64,000 nt of DNA from the NCBI RefSeq assembly GCF_900078395.1, contig NZ_FKLA01000007.1, positions 183,432 through 247,431 of the forward strand, given 5' to 3'. Under the pieces are notes generated by a model that searched no databases, was not told the origin of the DNA, and saw nothing but the letters and a program-made list of their open reading frames with translations. The translations under genes and the position numbers were made by a program. The DNA is from Anaerotruncus rubiinfantis. Lineage in GTDB: Bacteria > Bacillota > Clostridia > Oscillospirales > Ruminococcaceae. Of this stretch, positions 9,131 to 18,014 are shown in pieces. Positions within the stretch are counted from its first letter, which is position 1. Each line of letters starts with the position of its first letter.

Positions 9131-10411
9131 ATGAAAGATGCACGCTGCACGGCGGCGCAGGCGCTGATGCGCCAGTATTCCGCCAACGCCTACTCAAACC
9201 TTGTGATCGAGCCGCTGATTGCCAAAAACAGGCTTTCCCCACGTGACGCGGCCTTTGCTTCGGCGCTTTTCTATACCGCGCTCGAGCGGATGCTCACGCT
9301 CGACCACATTCTGCGCAAATACTGCTCCCGTCCGCCCGAAAGGCTCGATCAGACGGTGCGGGCAGCTTTGCAGCTCGGCCTTTGCCAGCTGCTTTACATG
9401 GACGGCGTGGACGACTACGCGGCTGTGAATGAGAGCGTCAGCCTGACGAAAGCGCTCGGCGCGGCAAGGGCCTCCGGCATGGTGAACGGCGTGCTGCGTT
9501 CCTTCCTGCGCGATGGGAAGGAGATTCCGCCCGTCAGAGGCGGCAAGGCCGAACAGCTCGTGGTGGAATACTCCTGCCCGGCCTGGCTCATCGAACGCTG
9601 GCTTTCGGCCTACGGCGAAGAGACCGCGCTGCGCATGCTTGCGGGCTCGCTTGGCCGCCCCCCCATTTACCTGCGCGCCAACACGGTGAAAACCACCGCG
9701 CGGGCGCTCGCTGCCCGGCTCGAGGCCGAAGGCGTGCGGGCAATTCCCGAACCGGCGCCGGAAGGATGCCTTCTGGCGGAGGGAAAATTTGCGGTCGAAA
9801 CGCTCCCGGCCTATCGGGACGGCCTTTTCCATGTGCAGGACAAGGCCTCGCAGTTCACGGCGGCGGCGCTCGGCGCCCTGCCCGGTGAACGGGTGCTTGA
9901 CCTGTGCGCCGCGCCCGGCGGCAAGACCTTCACGATTGCCGAGCTGATGGGAAACCAGGGGGAAGTCGTCGCGCGCGACCTGCATGAAAAGCGTGCCCGG
10001 CTGGTTGCCGGCGGCGCGAAACGGCTCGGCCTCACAATCGTTTCGGCTTCGGCGGGGGACGCGGCTGTTTTTGATGAAACGCTCGGCAGCTTTGACCGGG
10101 TGCTCTGTGATGTACCGTGCTCCGGTTTTGGAATTATCCGCCGCAAGCCGGAAATCAAGTATAAACCGATGGAAAGCATCCAGAACCTTCCGGGGATCCA
10201 GTATAAAATTCTCCAAACCGCCGCACACTATTTAAAGGCGGGTGGTACGCTCGTTTATTCGACCTGTACGCTGCTCCCCGAAGAAAATGAACGGGTCGTT
10301 GCGCTTTTTTGCGGGGAACATCCGGATTTCTCCCTTGAAAACCAGGAAACCTACACCGGGGAAACGGTGGATACTGACGGATTCTTTGTATCCGTCCTCA
10401 GAAAACGGTGA
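9131..10411 (+). CDS. rsmB: 16S rRNA (cytosine-967-C5)-methyltransferase
   Basis: A 426-residue enzyme with an N-terminal NusB-like RNA-binding domain (about 1-135) and a C-terminal Rossmann methyltransferase domain. The SAM-binding motif is VLDLCAAPGGKTF. The two conserved cysteines lie in CDVPCSGFGIIRRKPE and YSTCTLLPEENE, the second being the nucleophile in this family. It modifies 16S rRNA. It starts 21 nt after the peptidase gene and ends 6 nt before rlmN. Confidence 0.94.
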   Translation: MKDARCTAAQALMRQYSANAYSNLVIEPLIAKNRLSPRDAAFASALFYTALERMLTLDHILRKYCSRPPERLDQTVRAALQLGLCQLLYMDGVDDYAAVNESVSLTKALGAARASGMVNGVLRSFLRDGKEIPPVRGGKAEQLVVEYSCPAWLIERWLSAYGEETALRMLAGSLGRPPIYLRANTVKTTARALAARLEAEGVRAIPEPAPEGCLLAEGKFAVETLPAYRDGLFHVQDKASQFTAAALGALPGERVLDLCAAPGGKTFTIAELMGNQGEVVARDLHEKRARLVAGGAKRLGLTIVSASAGDAAVFDETLGSFDRVLCDVPCSGFGIIRRKPEIKYKPMESIQNLPGIQYKILQTAAHYLKAGGTLVYSTCTLLPEENERVVALFCGEHPDFSLENQETYTGETVDTDGFFVSVLRKR

Positions 10412-10417
10412 AAATGA

Positions 10418-11449
10418 ATGGGTAAACAGGACATCAAATCCTTAACAGGCAAGGAACTTGAAACGGCGGTCTGTGAAATGGGCCTGCCGCGTTTTCGCGC
10501 GGGACAGATTTACAGCTGGCTGCACGGGAAACGGGTATCCACATTTGCTGAAATGACCAACCTTTCGGCGGCGCTTCGTGAACAGCTTGATGAAAAATTT
10601 TACATAAACGCCATCCGCGTCAAAAAAAGACTTGTTTCCAACCTGGATGGTACGGTAAAATATCTTTATGAGCTGCGTGACCAAAACTGTGTGGAAGCGG
10701 TGCTGATGCGTTACCGCCACGGCAATTCGCTCTGCATCTCCACGCAGGTCGGATGCCGGATGGGCTGCAAATTCTGCGCCTCGACCATCGGCGGGCTGGT
10801 GAGAAGCCTCACGCCGTCCGAAATGCTCGACGAGGTCTACACAGCGCAGGCCGATTCGGGCGAGCGGGTCGACAGTCTGGTGCTGATGGGCATCGGCGAA
10901 CCGCTCGACAATTTCGATAATGTGATGGCGTTTTTGGAGATCCTTTCCTCCAGGGAGGGACTGAACCTTAGCCTGCGGCATGTGTCGCTGTCGACCTGCG
11001 GGCTGGTCGACAAGATCTATGAGCTCGCCGCGCGCAAATTGCAGCTGACTTTGTCCGTTTCGCTGCACGCGCCGAATGATGCCATCCGCAACCAGTCGAT
11101 GCCAATTAATAAAAAGTATAGCGTTGAAGAGCTTCTGGAGGCCTGCCGCCGGTATTTTGAAGTCACAGGGCGGCGAGTCTCGTTTGAATATGCACTGATC
11201 GCCGGTGTGAACGATGCGCCCGCGCATGCAAAAGAGCTTGCAGAGCGCCTGCGCGGCATGGCGGCGCATGTGAACCTGATCCCGGTCAATCCGGTGAAGG
11301 AGACCGGTTATCAGCGCGGGAGCCGCGAGGCGGTCGAACGTTTTCGAGCCGCGCTCGAACGGTACGGGGTGAACGCAACTGTACGCCGGGAGCTTGGCGC
11401 GGACATTGCGGCGGCCTGCGGACAGCTGCGCCGCCAGGAAACCCTTTGA
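10418..11449 (+). CDS. rlmN: Dual-specificity 23S rRNA/tRNA adenine-C2 methyltransferase (radical SAM)
   Basis: A 343-residue radical SAM enzyme that methylates C2 of A2503 in 23S rRNA and of A37 in some tRNAs. The iron-sulfur cluster ligands are Cys113, Cys117 and Cys120 in CRMGCKFC. The two mechanistic cysteines match Cys106 and Cys334 (in ADIAAACGQL). Other family features are LMGIGEPLDNFDNV and LSVSLHAPND. An RlmN rather than a Cfr assignment is favoured by the housekeeping context. A hairpin overlaps its stop codon. Confidence 0.96.
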   Translation: MGKQDIKSLTGKELETAVCEMGLPRFRAGQIYSWLHGKRVSTFAEMTNLSAALREQLDEKFYINAIRVKKRLVSNLDGTVKYLYELRDQNCVEAVLMRYRHGNSLCISTQVGCRMGCKFCASTIGGLVRSLTPSEMLDEVYTAQADSGERVDSLVLMGIGEPLDNFDNVMAFLEILSSREGLNLSLRHVSLSTCGLVDKIYELAARKLQLTLSVSLHAPNDAIRNQSMPINKKYSVEELLEACRRYFEVTGRRVSFEYALIAGVNDAPAHAKELAERLRGMAAHVNLIPVNPVKETGYQRGSREAVERFRAALERYGVNATVRRELGADIAAACGQLRRQETL

Positions 11450-11460
11450 ATAGGGTTTCC
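11437..11460 (+). terminator. Hairpin at the rlmN stop, weak terminator
   Basis: Perfect 8-bp arms GGAAACCC and GGGTTTCC flank the stop codon. Only a mixed, moderately T-rich stretch follows (TCTTCTTAAACTTTT), so termination is probably partial and stp-prkC may still be read from upstream. Confidence 0.5.
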
Positions 11461-11650
11461 CGGATCTTCTTAAACTTTTGATCCTGCTGCGCCGCAGGGC
11501 TGCGGACGCGGCATTTCCACCGCAACAGCCAACGGGCCCCCAACAGGAAGGGGCACACGGGGGGAGGGTCGCCGACCTTCCGCCCGTGATGCGCGACTGC
11601 TTCGGCTTGTCTGAACGGCCCGTCAGTTGTGGACGGGAACCGCAACTGAC
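11461..11650 (+). repeat. Structured GC-rich intergenic array before stp
   Basis: About 200 nt without a credible gene; the in-frame extension of the downstream gene through here is low-complexity and not protein-like. It holds an imperfect 16-bp hairpin built from CACGGGGGGAGGGTCG (11556-11571) and its partner ending CCCGTG (11588), and an 11-bp hairpin at 11622-11650 (GTCAGTTGTGG / CCGCAACTGAC). A 22-nt segment at 11576-11597 recurs at 44944-44965 with one mismatch, and the ACACGGGGG motif is also shared with that locus. It probably forms the 5' leader of stp-prkC. Confidence 0.65.
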
Positions 11651-11675
11651 TCGCGCAAAAAAGGGAGGTTTTCAT

Positions 11676-12410
11676 TTGATACGAATCTTTGCCGGGACCG
11701 ATAAGGGACGGGTGCGGCCGATCAATCAGGACGCTTTCGTTTATGAAGTGCTGGATGACAACACGGCCTATGCTGTGCTGTGCGATGGCATGGGCGGTGA
11801 AAGCGGCGGGCACATCGCCAGTTCGAAGGCAGTCGAGATCATCGGGCAGGCGCTTTCAAGAGGGCTCAATGCCCATCCGCTGGCTTCGTCGGTCAAACCG
11901 ATGTTGATTTCCGCCATCACGGCTGCGAACGCCGTGATCTTTGAGATGAGCGAAAACGACAAGAACCTGCGCGGTATGGGCACCACGGTGGTGGCTGCGG
12001 TCGTGCGGGACGATCTTTTGTGCATTGCGCACGCGGGAGACAGCCGTGCCTACCTGTTCGCACAGGATACCGGCAAGCTCCGGCGGCTCACCCGCGACCA
12101 CAGCGTGGTGCAGCTTCTGGTGGACAACGGCGAAATCACCGAGGAGGAAGCCAAGAAGCACCCCAAGCGCAACTATATCACCCGGGCGCTCGGCGTGGAG
12201 CGGATGATTGAACTGGAATATTCCGAAACCCCCTTTGCCGCCGGACGGCTGCTTCTCTGTTCGGATGGGCTTTATAGTTTTGCGCCGCCGGAGGAGCATC
12301 TCGACCTGGTGGGTACCTGCGCGAGCGAGCAGGATGTTTTCCTGCTTATTGACGAGGCGAATAAAGCAGGTGGATCTGACAATATTACAGCCGTGATTAT
12401 TGCGAAATAG
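11676..12410 (+). CDS. stp: PP2C-family serine/threonine protein phosphatase (PrpC/Stp)
   Basis: A 244-residue metal-dependent phosphatase. It reverses phosphorylation by the PASTA kinase encoded next. Conserved acidic metal ligands are seen in DGMGG (Asp37), in AGDSRAYLF and in GGSDNITAVII (Asp235). The start is set at TTG 11676 because AAGGGAGG (11661-11668) is 7 nt upstream and the family N-terminus (TDKGRVRPINQDAF) begins at once. A longer frame from 11478 would add about 66 residues encoded by a repeat and is rejected. prkC begins 20 nt downstream. Confidence 0.93.
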   Translation: MIRIFAGTDKGRVRPINQDAFVYEVLDDNTAYAVLCDGMGGESGGHIASSKAVEIIGQALSRGLNAHPLASSVKPMLISAITAANAVIFEMSENDKNLRGMGTTVVAAVVRDDLLCIAHAGDSRAYLFAQDTGKLRRLTRDHSVVQLLVDNGEITEEEAKKHPKRNYITRALGVERMIELEYSETPFAAGRLLLCSDGLYSFAPPEEHLDLVGTCASEQDVFLLIDEANKAGGSDNITAVIIAK

Positions 12411-12430
12411 GACGCAGGAGGAAACCTTGA

Positions 12431-14413
12431 ATGGATAAATTTTTGGGAAAAAAGCTGGACGGCCGCTACGAGATCATGGAGATCATCGGAATCGGCGGGA
12501 TGGCGAACGTCTACAAGGCTTACGATGTGATCGAGGACCGCATCGTGGCCGTGAAAATCCTGCGTGAGGAATATATGGACAACGAGGATATGCGCCGCCG
12601 GTTCAAAAACGAATCGAAGGCGATGGCAGTCCTCAACCATCCGAATGTCATGCGCGTCTATGACGTCAGCTTTTCCGACCGGATGCAGTCGATTGTTATG
12701 GAGTATATTGACGGCATCACCCTCAAGGAGTATATCGAGCAGCAGGGTATCCTCAAATGGAAGGAAGCGGTGCATTTCACTGTGCAGATCCTGCGCGCTT
12801 TGCAGCACGCCCATGACAAGGGGATTGTCCACCGGGACATCAAGCCCCAGAACATCATGCTGCTTTCGGATGGCACCATCAAGATCACCGATTTCGGTAT
12901 CGCCCGCTTTGCGCGCAGCGAAACCCGTACCCTCACCGACAAGGCGATCGGTTCGGTTCATTATATCAGCCCGGAACAGGCGAGCGGCGGCGCGATTGAC
13001 GCGCGCACCGACATTTATTCGGTGGGCGTCATCCTCTATGAGATGTTGACCGGTAAGGTCCCGTTCGAGGCGGACACGCCGGTTTCGGTCGCGCTCAAAC
13101 AGATCCAGTCGGCGGCTGTCCCGCCGCGCGAGCTGAACCCATCGATTCCGGAGGGCTTACAGGAGATCACTATGCACGCCATGGAAAAGGATCTGAACAA
13201 ACGCTACCAGAGCGCGGCGCAGATGCTGCGCGATATCGACGAGTTCAAACGCGACCCGTCTATCTCATTTGAATATAAATATCTGAATATGCCGCACGCG
13301 CATGACGAAACAAAATATTCCGATGCGATCCAGGATGTGCGCAAGAGCAAGAAGGACAAGGGCAAGAAATCCAAGAAGGACAAGCCCAAGCGCGCCCCGA
13401 TCATCCCGGTGCTCGCGGGGGTCACGGCGGCGTTCGTGCTCGTTTCGGGCGCGTTCATCGGCTGGATGGTCTGGCTCAATAATCCGTTTGCGACGGTGGC
13501 CGACGCGACCATCCCAACGCTCATCGGGGAAAAGTACGACAATGTCCGCATCTCCCCAAAATATGAGCAGTTCAACATCCAGGTGATCGAAACCGACTAT
13601 AATAACGAATACGGCAAAGGGATCATCTATGACCAGAGCCCCAAACCGGGTACCACGGTCAAGGTCAATTCTGATATCAAAGTCAAGGTCAGTACCGGAA
13701 AACTCACCACCACACTTCCGGATTTCACTGGGCAGGATGCGGCGCAGGTGATTGCGCAGCTGAGCGAGTGGGGCGTGCTTTACGACGAAAAATCCATTTT
13801 TGACGACAACATCCCGTCTGGCAGCGTGGTCAAGCTCACCGACGAGAACGGCGCGCTGCTGCCGGAGGGGTCACAGGTTGCGGCGGGCGATTCGGTCGCG
13901 ATCTATGTCAGCATGGGCCGCGAGGAGAAACTGGTCACAGTGCCGGATCTGACCATCGGCATCAGCCTGGACGACGCAAAGACCCTGCTCGAGAACTTTA
14001 AGCTCAAGATCGGCCGGATCACCTATGAGGAGCCGGACGAGGACGAAGATTATCCGGACGGAACGATCATCAAGCAGTCCCCGGCGCCAGATTCACAGGT
14101 TTCGCAGAATTCGCTCATCGACGTGACGGTGGTCGGCAGGGATGACGGCACCATCAAGATGACTCTCTTCATCCCGCTGCCAAAGGACGTGAACCGGATT
14201 GTCGAGATGTCCGCCACAATGGACGGGCAGCAGGTTGCCAGGGACAATGTCAATCCCTCTGAGATGAAAACCTGGAAACCGCTCTTCCAGGGGGAAGGGA
14301 ATGTGGAAGTCAATATCTATTTTGACGGGGAGCTGTACCAGATGTACGAGCTCGACTTCGATCTCAAGGGACACAGGCTGATCAACGACTACTCGGATGA
14401 GTTCACCGAATAA
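12431..14413 (+). CDS. prkC: PASTA-domain serine/threonine protein kinase
   Basis: A 660-residue transmembrane Hanks-type kinase. The cytoplasmic kinase domain (about 11-275) has the glycine loop GIGGMANV (20-27), catalytic Lys42, HRDIKPQN (134-141) and DFG (154-156). A lysine-rich juxtamembrane stretch (305-321) precedes one membrane span (about 323-346). Three extracellular PASTA repeats (about 355-425, 426-501, 502-574) are followed by an extra C-terminal beta-rich domain of about 85 residues. PASTA repeats bind peptidoglycan fragments, linking wall state or germination signals to phosphorylation. The partner phosphatase lies immediately upstream. Confidence 0.96.
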   Translation: MDKFLGKKLDGRYEIMEIIGIGGMANVYKAYDVIEDRIVAVKILREEYMDNEDMRRRFKNESKAMAVLNHPNVMRVYDVSFSDRMQSIVMEYIDGITLKEYIEQQGILKWKEAVHFTVQILRALQHAHDKGIVHRDIKPQNIMLLSDGTIKITDFGIARFARSETRTLTDKAIGSVHYISPEQASGGAIDARTDIYSVGVILYEMLTGKVPFEADTPVSVALKQIQSAAVPPRELNPSIPEGLQEITMHAMEKDLNKRYQSAAQMLRDIDEFKRDPSISFEYKYLNMPHAHDETKYSDAIQDVRKSKKDKGKKSKKDKPKRAPIIPVLAGVTAAFVLVSGAFIGWMVWLNNPFATVADATIPTLIGEKYDNVRISPKYEQFNIQVIETDYNNEYGKGIIYDQSPKPGTTVKVNSDIKVKVSTGKLTTTLPDFTGQDAAQVIAQLSEWGVLYDEKSIFDDNIPSGSVVKLTDENGALLPEGSQVAAGDSVAIYVSMGREEKLVTVPDLTIGISLDDAKTLLENFKLKIGRITYEEPDEDEDYPDGTIIKQSPAPDSQVSQNSLIDVTVVGRDDGTIKMTLFIPLPKDVNRIVEMSATMDGQQVARDNVNPSEMKTWKPLFQGEGNVEVNIYFDGELYQMYELDFDLKGHRLINDYSDEFTE

Positions 14414-14423
14414 GGAAAAACAC

Positions 14424-15317
14424 ATGGATTATCAGACAGGACTTATCATCAAAGCGACCGGCGGCTTCTATTATGTAGCCGCCGGTGACGTCATCTATGA
14501 ATGCCGTGCCCGGGGGCTCTTCCGCAAGGATGGGGTCAGCCCGCTTTGCGGGGACCGGGTGAAGGTGGAGGTGATCTCCGGGACGACCGGCTGCGTCTCG
14601 GAGATTTTGCCGCGCAAAAACGCGCTCATCCGCCCGCCGCTTGCAAACCTGGACACGCTGGCGGTTGTGACCTCGGTCTGTGATCCGGCCCCCAATCCGC
14701 TCGTGATTGACAAGATGCTGGCGATTGCCTGCCACAAGGGTATCCGGCCAGTCCTGGTCGTCACCAAGGCGGATCTTGGCAGCGCCGGGAAACTCCAGGA
14801 GATCTACCGGCTGGCAGGAATCGACCTGTTCACCGTTTCGGACAAGAGCGATGAAGGCATCGCGGAGATCCGCGCGGCGCTCAGCCATGGAATCAGCGCG
14901 TTCACCGGCAATACCGGCGTGGGAAAATCGAGCCTTCTGAATCGGATCGACAGCCGCTTGGCGCTGGCCACCGGAGAAACGAGCCAGAAACTTGGCCGTG
15001 GAAGGCACACGACCCGTCACGTTGAGCTCTACCGGATCGGGGAGGATGGCTACATCGCGGACACGCCCGGCTTTTCGGCGGTTGAACTCGAACGGTACGA
15101 GGTGATCCGCAAGGAAGAACTGGCCGATTGTTTCCCGGAGTTTGCAGAATATACCGGGCGCTGCCAATTCACCGGCTGTTCCCACACGGTGGAAAAAGGC
15201 TGTGCGGTCCTCAGCGCACTTGCAGAAGGGAAGATCCACCCCTCGCGGCATGCGAGTTACCGCGCGCTTTACGAGGACGCGAAAAAGATCAAAGAATGGG
15301 AATTGAAGGGACGTTAG
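14424..15317 (+). CDS. rsgA: Ribosome small-subunit-dependent GTPase A
   Basis: A 297-residue circularly permuted GTPase that assists late 30S subunit maturation. The order is an OB-fold (about 1-68), G4 TKAD at 114-117, G1 GNTGVGKSS at 162-170, G3 DTPG at 213-216, then a zinc-binding domain with Cys247, Cys252, His254 and Cys260. ATG 14424 follows AAGGAAAAA just after the prkC stop; an earlier in-frame ATG at 14397 would overlap prkC and is less likely. The rpe gene that often follows rsgA in Firmicutes is absent here. Confidence 0.95.
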   Translation: MDYQTGLIIKATGGFYYVAAGDVIYECRARGLFRKDGVSPLCGDRVKVEVISGTTGCVSEILPRKNALIRPPLANLDTLAVVTSVCDPAPNPLVIDKMLAIACHKGIRPVLVVTKADLGSAGKLQEIYRLAGIDLFTVSDKSDEGIAEIRAALSHGISAFTGNTGVGKSSLLNRIDSRLALATGETSQKLGRGRHTTRHVELYRIGEDGYIADTPGFSAVELERYEVIRKEELADCFPEFAEYTGRCQFTGCSHTVEKGCAVLSALAEGKIHPSRHASYRALYEDAKKIKEWELKGR

Positions 15318-15321
15318 GCTT

Positions 15322-15954
15322 TTGAAGGGACGCTGCATTATCCTGGCGGGAGGACCGTCGCGCTGCGGCGGGGTGCCGCTTACTGTTTTGCCGGACGACT
15401 ATGTCATCGCATGTGATTCCGGCTACCTGCTTGCACAGGAACGCGGGCTTTTGCCCGACCTGGTGGTCGGGGATTTTGACTCCTATGGAGGCGAGATCGA
15501 TCCGCGGATTCCGGTGCAGGAAGTCCCGGCGCGTAAAAATGATACCGACACGCTGCTTGGCCTGCGCAAAGGGCTAAAACGCGGCTTTCGGGATTTTTTC
15601 ATTCTGGGCGGTTTTGGCGGGCGGCTCGACCACACGGTTGCGAACCTGCAGTCGCTTGCATTCCTCTGTGAGCAGGGCGCGCGCGGGCAGATCCATACGG
15701 ACGAAAACCATGCCTGGGCGGTTCGAAACGGGGATGTTACGCTGAAAAAGCTCCCAGGCTGTCATCTTTCGGTATTCGCTTGGGGAGGTCCGGCATATGG
15801 AGTGACCCTTTCCGGTGTTTCGTATCCGCTCGAAGAACACACGCTGACCCCAGGTTTCCCGCTCGGTGTAAGCAACGAATTTGCGGGAGATATCGCGTGT
15901 ATTTCGGTGCGGGAGGGGACCTTGCTCATTGTCGCGTCCCGGGAGGGCGTATGA
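15322..15954 (+). CDS. thiN: Thiamine pyrophosphokinase
   Basis: A 210-residue enzyme that converts thiamine to thiamine pyrophosphate using ATP. Signature motifs are GDFDS (50-54), DTDT (74-77) and GGFGGRLDHT (96-105), followed by the C-terminal beta-sandwich. The start is a TTG 4 nt after the rsgA stop, with GAAGGG about 11 nt upstream, so initiation is probably coupled and weak. No TPP riboswitch-like leader was seen. Confidence 0.92.
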   Translation: MKGRCIILAGGPSRCGGVPLTVLPDDYVIACDSGYLLAQERGLLPDLVVGDFDSYGGEIDPRIPVQEVPARKNDTDTLLGLRKGLKRGFRDFFILGGFGGRLDHTVANLQSLAFLCEQGARGQIHTDENHAWAVRNGDVTLKKLPGCHLSVFAWGGPAYGVTLSGVSYPLEEHTLTPGFPLGVSNEFAGDIACISVREGTLLIVASREGV

Positions 15955-15976
15955 AGATTTGAAGGAGGAAATACAT

Positions 15977-17026
15977 ATGGCAATCACTGTAAAGCCGTTT
16001 GGAGAAGGCGCAAGTCTCTACCAGCTCAAGAACAGCCGCGGCGTCACCGTTGAAATCAGCGACCTGGGGGGCGCCCTGGTGCGTGTGTGGACGCCCGGCC
16101 GGGATGGAGCGCTTGCGGATATTGTGCTCGGTTACCGGGACGCAGCGGGTTACCGCGCACGCAAGGGCTTTTTTGGACTCCTGATCGGGCGCTGCTGCAA
16201 CCGGATCGGCAAAGGCCAGTTCACATTGAATGGCAAAGTCTATCAGCTTGCCTGCAACGAGGGCGGCAAAAATCATTTGCACGGCGGGATTTCCGGCTTT
16301 GACCAGAAGCTTTGGAAAGCCGAGCCGTCCGAACAGCCGGGGATGCAGTCGCTCACCCTCACCACCTTCAGCCCGGACGGAGAAGAAGGTTATCCGGGCG
16401 GGCTCGATGTGCGGGTTACCTATACCCTGAACGACGAAAACGAGCTGAAAATCCATTATGAGGCGGACTGCGACGCGGACACGCTCTGCAACCTTACCAA
16501 CCATGTCTACTGGAACCTCGCGGGGCACGATTCCGGCGGCATTCTGCATCAGGAACTGAAGCTCTATGCTGACGAATTTACCGAAGCGGATGCCGGGAGC
16601 ATCCCGACTGGGAAAATCCTACCGGTCGCGGGAACGCCCATGGATTTCCGGGATTTTTGCAAGGTGGGCGACCGGATCGGTGACGATTATGAGCAGCTCC
16701 GTTTCGGTCATGGCTATGACCATAACTGGGTGCTGCGCAAGGGCGCCGAACGGCTGCACCCGGCGGCGGATCTGTACGATCCGGAAAGCGGGCGGCTGCT
16801 TTCTGTGTGGACAACCTGTCCGTGTGTGCAGTTCTACGCGGGCAACAAGCTGGACGGATTCCAGAAGGGCAAGGACGGATGCACATACTATGCGCATGCG
16901 GGCCTCGCGCTGGAGACCCAATTTGCTCCGGACGCTGTCAACCATCCGGAGTTTGAAAGCCCCATCCTGTATAAAGGGGAGCATTACGACCAGATCACCG
17001 TCTACCGCTTCAGTGTGAAGGAATGA
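15977..17026 (+). CDS. galM: Aldose 1-epimerase (galactose mutarotase)
   Basis: A 349-residue beta-sandwich enzyme that interconverts alpha and beta anomers of aldoses. Family motifs present are GRCCNRIGKGQF, NHLHGG (99-104), NLTNHVYWNL with the catalytic histidine, GYDHNWVL and LETQFAPDAVNHPEF. GAAGGAGGAA (15961-15970) supports the ATG at 15977, 22 nt after thiN. No other galactose genes are nearby, so it is probably a general mutarotase. The unit ends at a strong terminator. Confidence 0.94.
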   Translation: MAITVKPFGEGASLYQLKNSRGVTVEISDLGGALVRVWTPGRDGALADIVLGYRDAAGYRARKGFFGLLIGRCCNRIGKGQFTLNGKVYQLACNEGGKNHLHGGISGFDQKLWKAEPSEQPGMQSLTLTTFSPDGEEGYPGGLDVRVTYTLNDENELKIHYEADCDADTLCNLTNHVYWNLAGHDSGGILHQELKLYADEFTEADAGSIPTGKILPVAGTPMDFRDFCKVGDRIGDDYEQLRFGHGYDHNWVLRKGAERLHPAADLYDPESGRLLSVWTTCPCVQFYAGNKLDGFQKGKDGCTYYAHAGLALETQFAPDAVNHPEFESPILYKGEHYDQITVYRFSVKE

Positions 17027-17031
17027 TGTGA

Positions 17032-17067
17032 AAAACGGGTCCGCGAAAAATTTCGCGGACCCGTTTT
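17032..17067. terminator. Bidirectional terminator between galM and cotJC
   Basis: A 17-bp perfect stem (17032-17048 with 17051-17067) starting AAAACGGG and ending CCCGTTTT, so it can end transcription from galM (+) and from cotJC (-). This is a convergent junction. Confidence 0.9.
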
Positions 17068-17091
17068 GGGTTTTGCGGCATGGCGAAGGAC

Positions 17092-18006
17092 TCAGCCGAT
17101 ATACCTGCCGCGTTTGCTGTATTTGGCACAGGGATTATAAGGCTTGGGCTGTTGGGCGCATCCGCAGGCGGGTTCTACTACAGGGACCGGGGTCACGGCC
17201 GGTGCGCATCCGCAGGCAGGGGCTGCAGGCACAGCGGCGCATCCGCAGGCAGGGGCTGCAGGCGCGGCAGCGCATCCGCAGGCAGGGGCTACAGGCGCGG
17301 CAGCGCATCCGCAGGCAGGGGCCATGGGCGCAGCGGTACAACCGCAGGAGGATGCTGGGGCAGCTTTACTTGTGCAGGGAGTGGTCGGAACTGTATCGGG
17401 CGGGTTGCATTTCTTATCAAAGCTTGGGTTGAAAGCGTAAAAGTTCTTTGCATCGAGATTATCCTGCGTAATACGCAGCGCGTCGCCGAAGCGCTGGAAA
17501 TGCACGACTTCACGCTCGCGCAGGAACTTGATCGGATCGCGGACGTCAGGGTCGTCGATCAGCCGAAGGATATTGTCGTAAGAAAGCCGGGCTTTCTGTT
17601 CAGCAGCGAGATCCTCATAAAGATCTGCCAGCGCATCGCCAGTGACCTGCAGGATCGCGGTAGTGAACGGTGTACCCGAGGCAAATTGCGGGAATGCCCC
17701 GGTGGTGTGATCGACAAAATAGGTGTCGAATCCGCTCTTCTTGATGTCAGCCATGGACAGGTTCTGGGTGAGCTGATAGAGAATGGCGGAGATCATTTCA
17801 ACGTGTGCAAGCTCTTCTGTGCCGATGTCGGTCAGCATCCCTTTCACTTGGCCGTACGGCATGCTGTAACGCTGCTGCAGGTAGCGGGTAGCCGCTCCGA
17901 TTTCTCCGTCAGGTCCGCCGAGTTGGCTGATAATCACCTTGGCAAGCGCGGGATTTGGATTTTTAATTTTCACAGGGTATTCCAGTTTTTTCTCATATAA
18001 CCACAT
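17092..18006 (-). CDS. cotJC: Spore coat protein CotJC (manganese-catalase fold) with cysteine-rich repeat tail
   Basis: A 304-residue protein. Residues 1 to about 195 form a complete CotJC/manganese catalase domain beginning MWLYEKKLEYPVKI, with a ferritin-like helical core (GTEELAHVEMI and a later EREVVHF segment supplying likely Glu/His metal ligands). CotJC proteins are usually about 190-200 residues. Here an extra tail of about 100 residues is rich in Ala, Pro and Cys, with six Cys-Gly-Cys motifs, four of them in exact 11-residue spacing, ending in a basic KYSKRGRYIG. ATG 18006 is preceded by AAGGAGG (about 13 nt). It is the last gene of cotJABC. Confidence 0.93.
   Translation of the reverse strand: MWLYEKKLEYPVKIKNPNPALAKVIISQLGGPDGEIGAATRYLQQRYSMPYGQVKGMLTDIGTEELAHVEMISAILYQLTQNLSMADIKKSGFDTYFVDHTTGAFPQFASGTPFTTAILQVTGDALADLYEDLAAEQKARLSYDNILRLIDDPDVRDPIKFLREREVVHFQRFGDALRITQDNLDAKNFYAFNPSFDKKCNPPDTVPTTPCTSKAAPASSCGCTAAPMAPACGCAAAPVAPACGCAAAPAAPACGCAAVPAAPACGCAPAVTPVPVVEPACGCAQQPKPYNPCAKYSKRGRYIG
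17204..17335 (-). repeat. 33-bp tandem repeat coding the CotJC tail
   Basis: Four contiguous 33-bp units (17204, 17237, 17270, 17303) each begin GCGCATCCGCAGGCAGGGGC on the + strand and encode 11-residue units of the type CGC-AAAP-(x)APA. Degenerate units flank both sides. Confidence 0.92.
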
Positions 18007-18014
18007 GGATGTAC

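Noticed and set aside
11478..11675. N-terminal extension of the PP2C phosphatase
   Set aside because: The extra 66 codons read through the structured repeat, have no homology-like features, and a good ribosome site lies just before TTG 11676.
15318..15321. TPP riboswitch ahead of thiN
   Set aside because: thiN starts 4 nt after rsgA inside an operon, with no leader.
17204..17335. 33-bp direct repeats that could be taken for a CRISPR array
   Set aside because: The units are contiguous without spacers and are in frame with CotJC, coding its tail.
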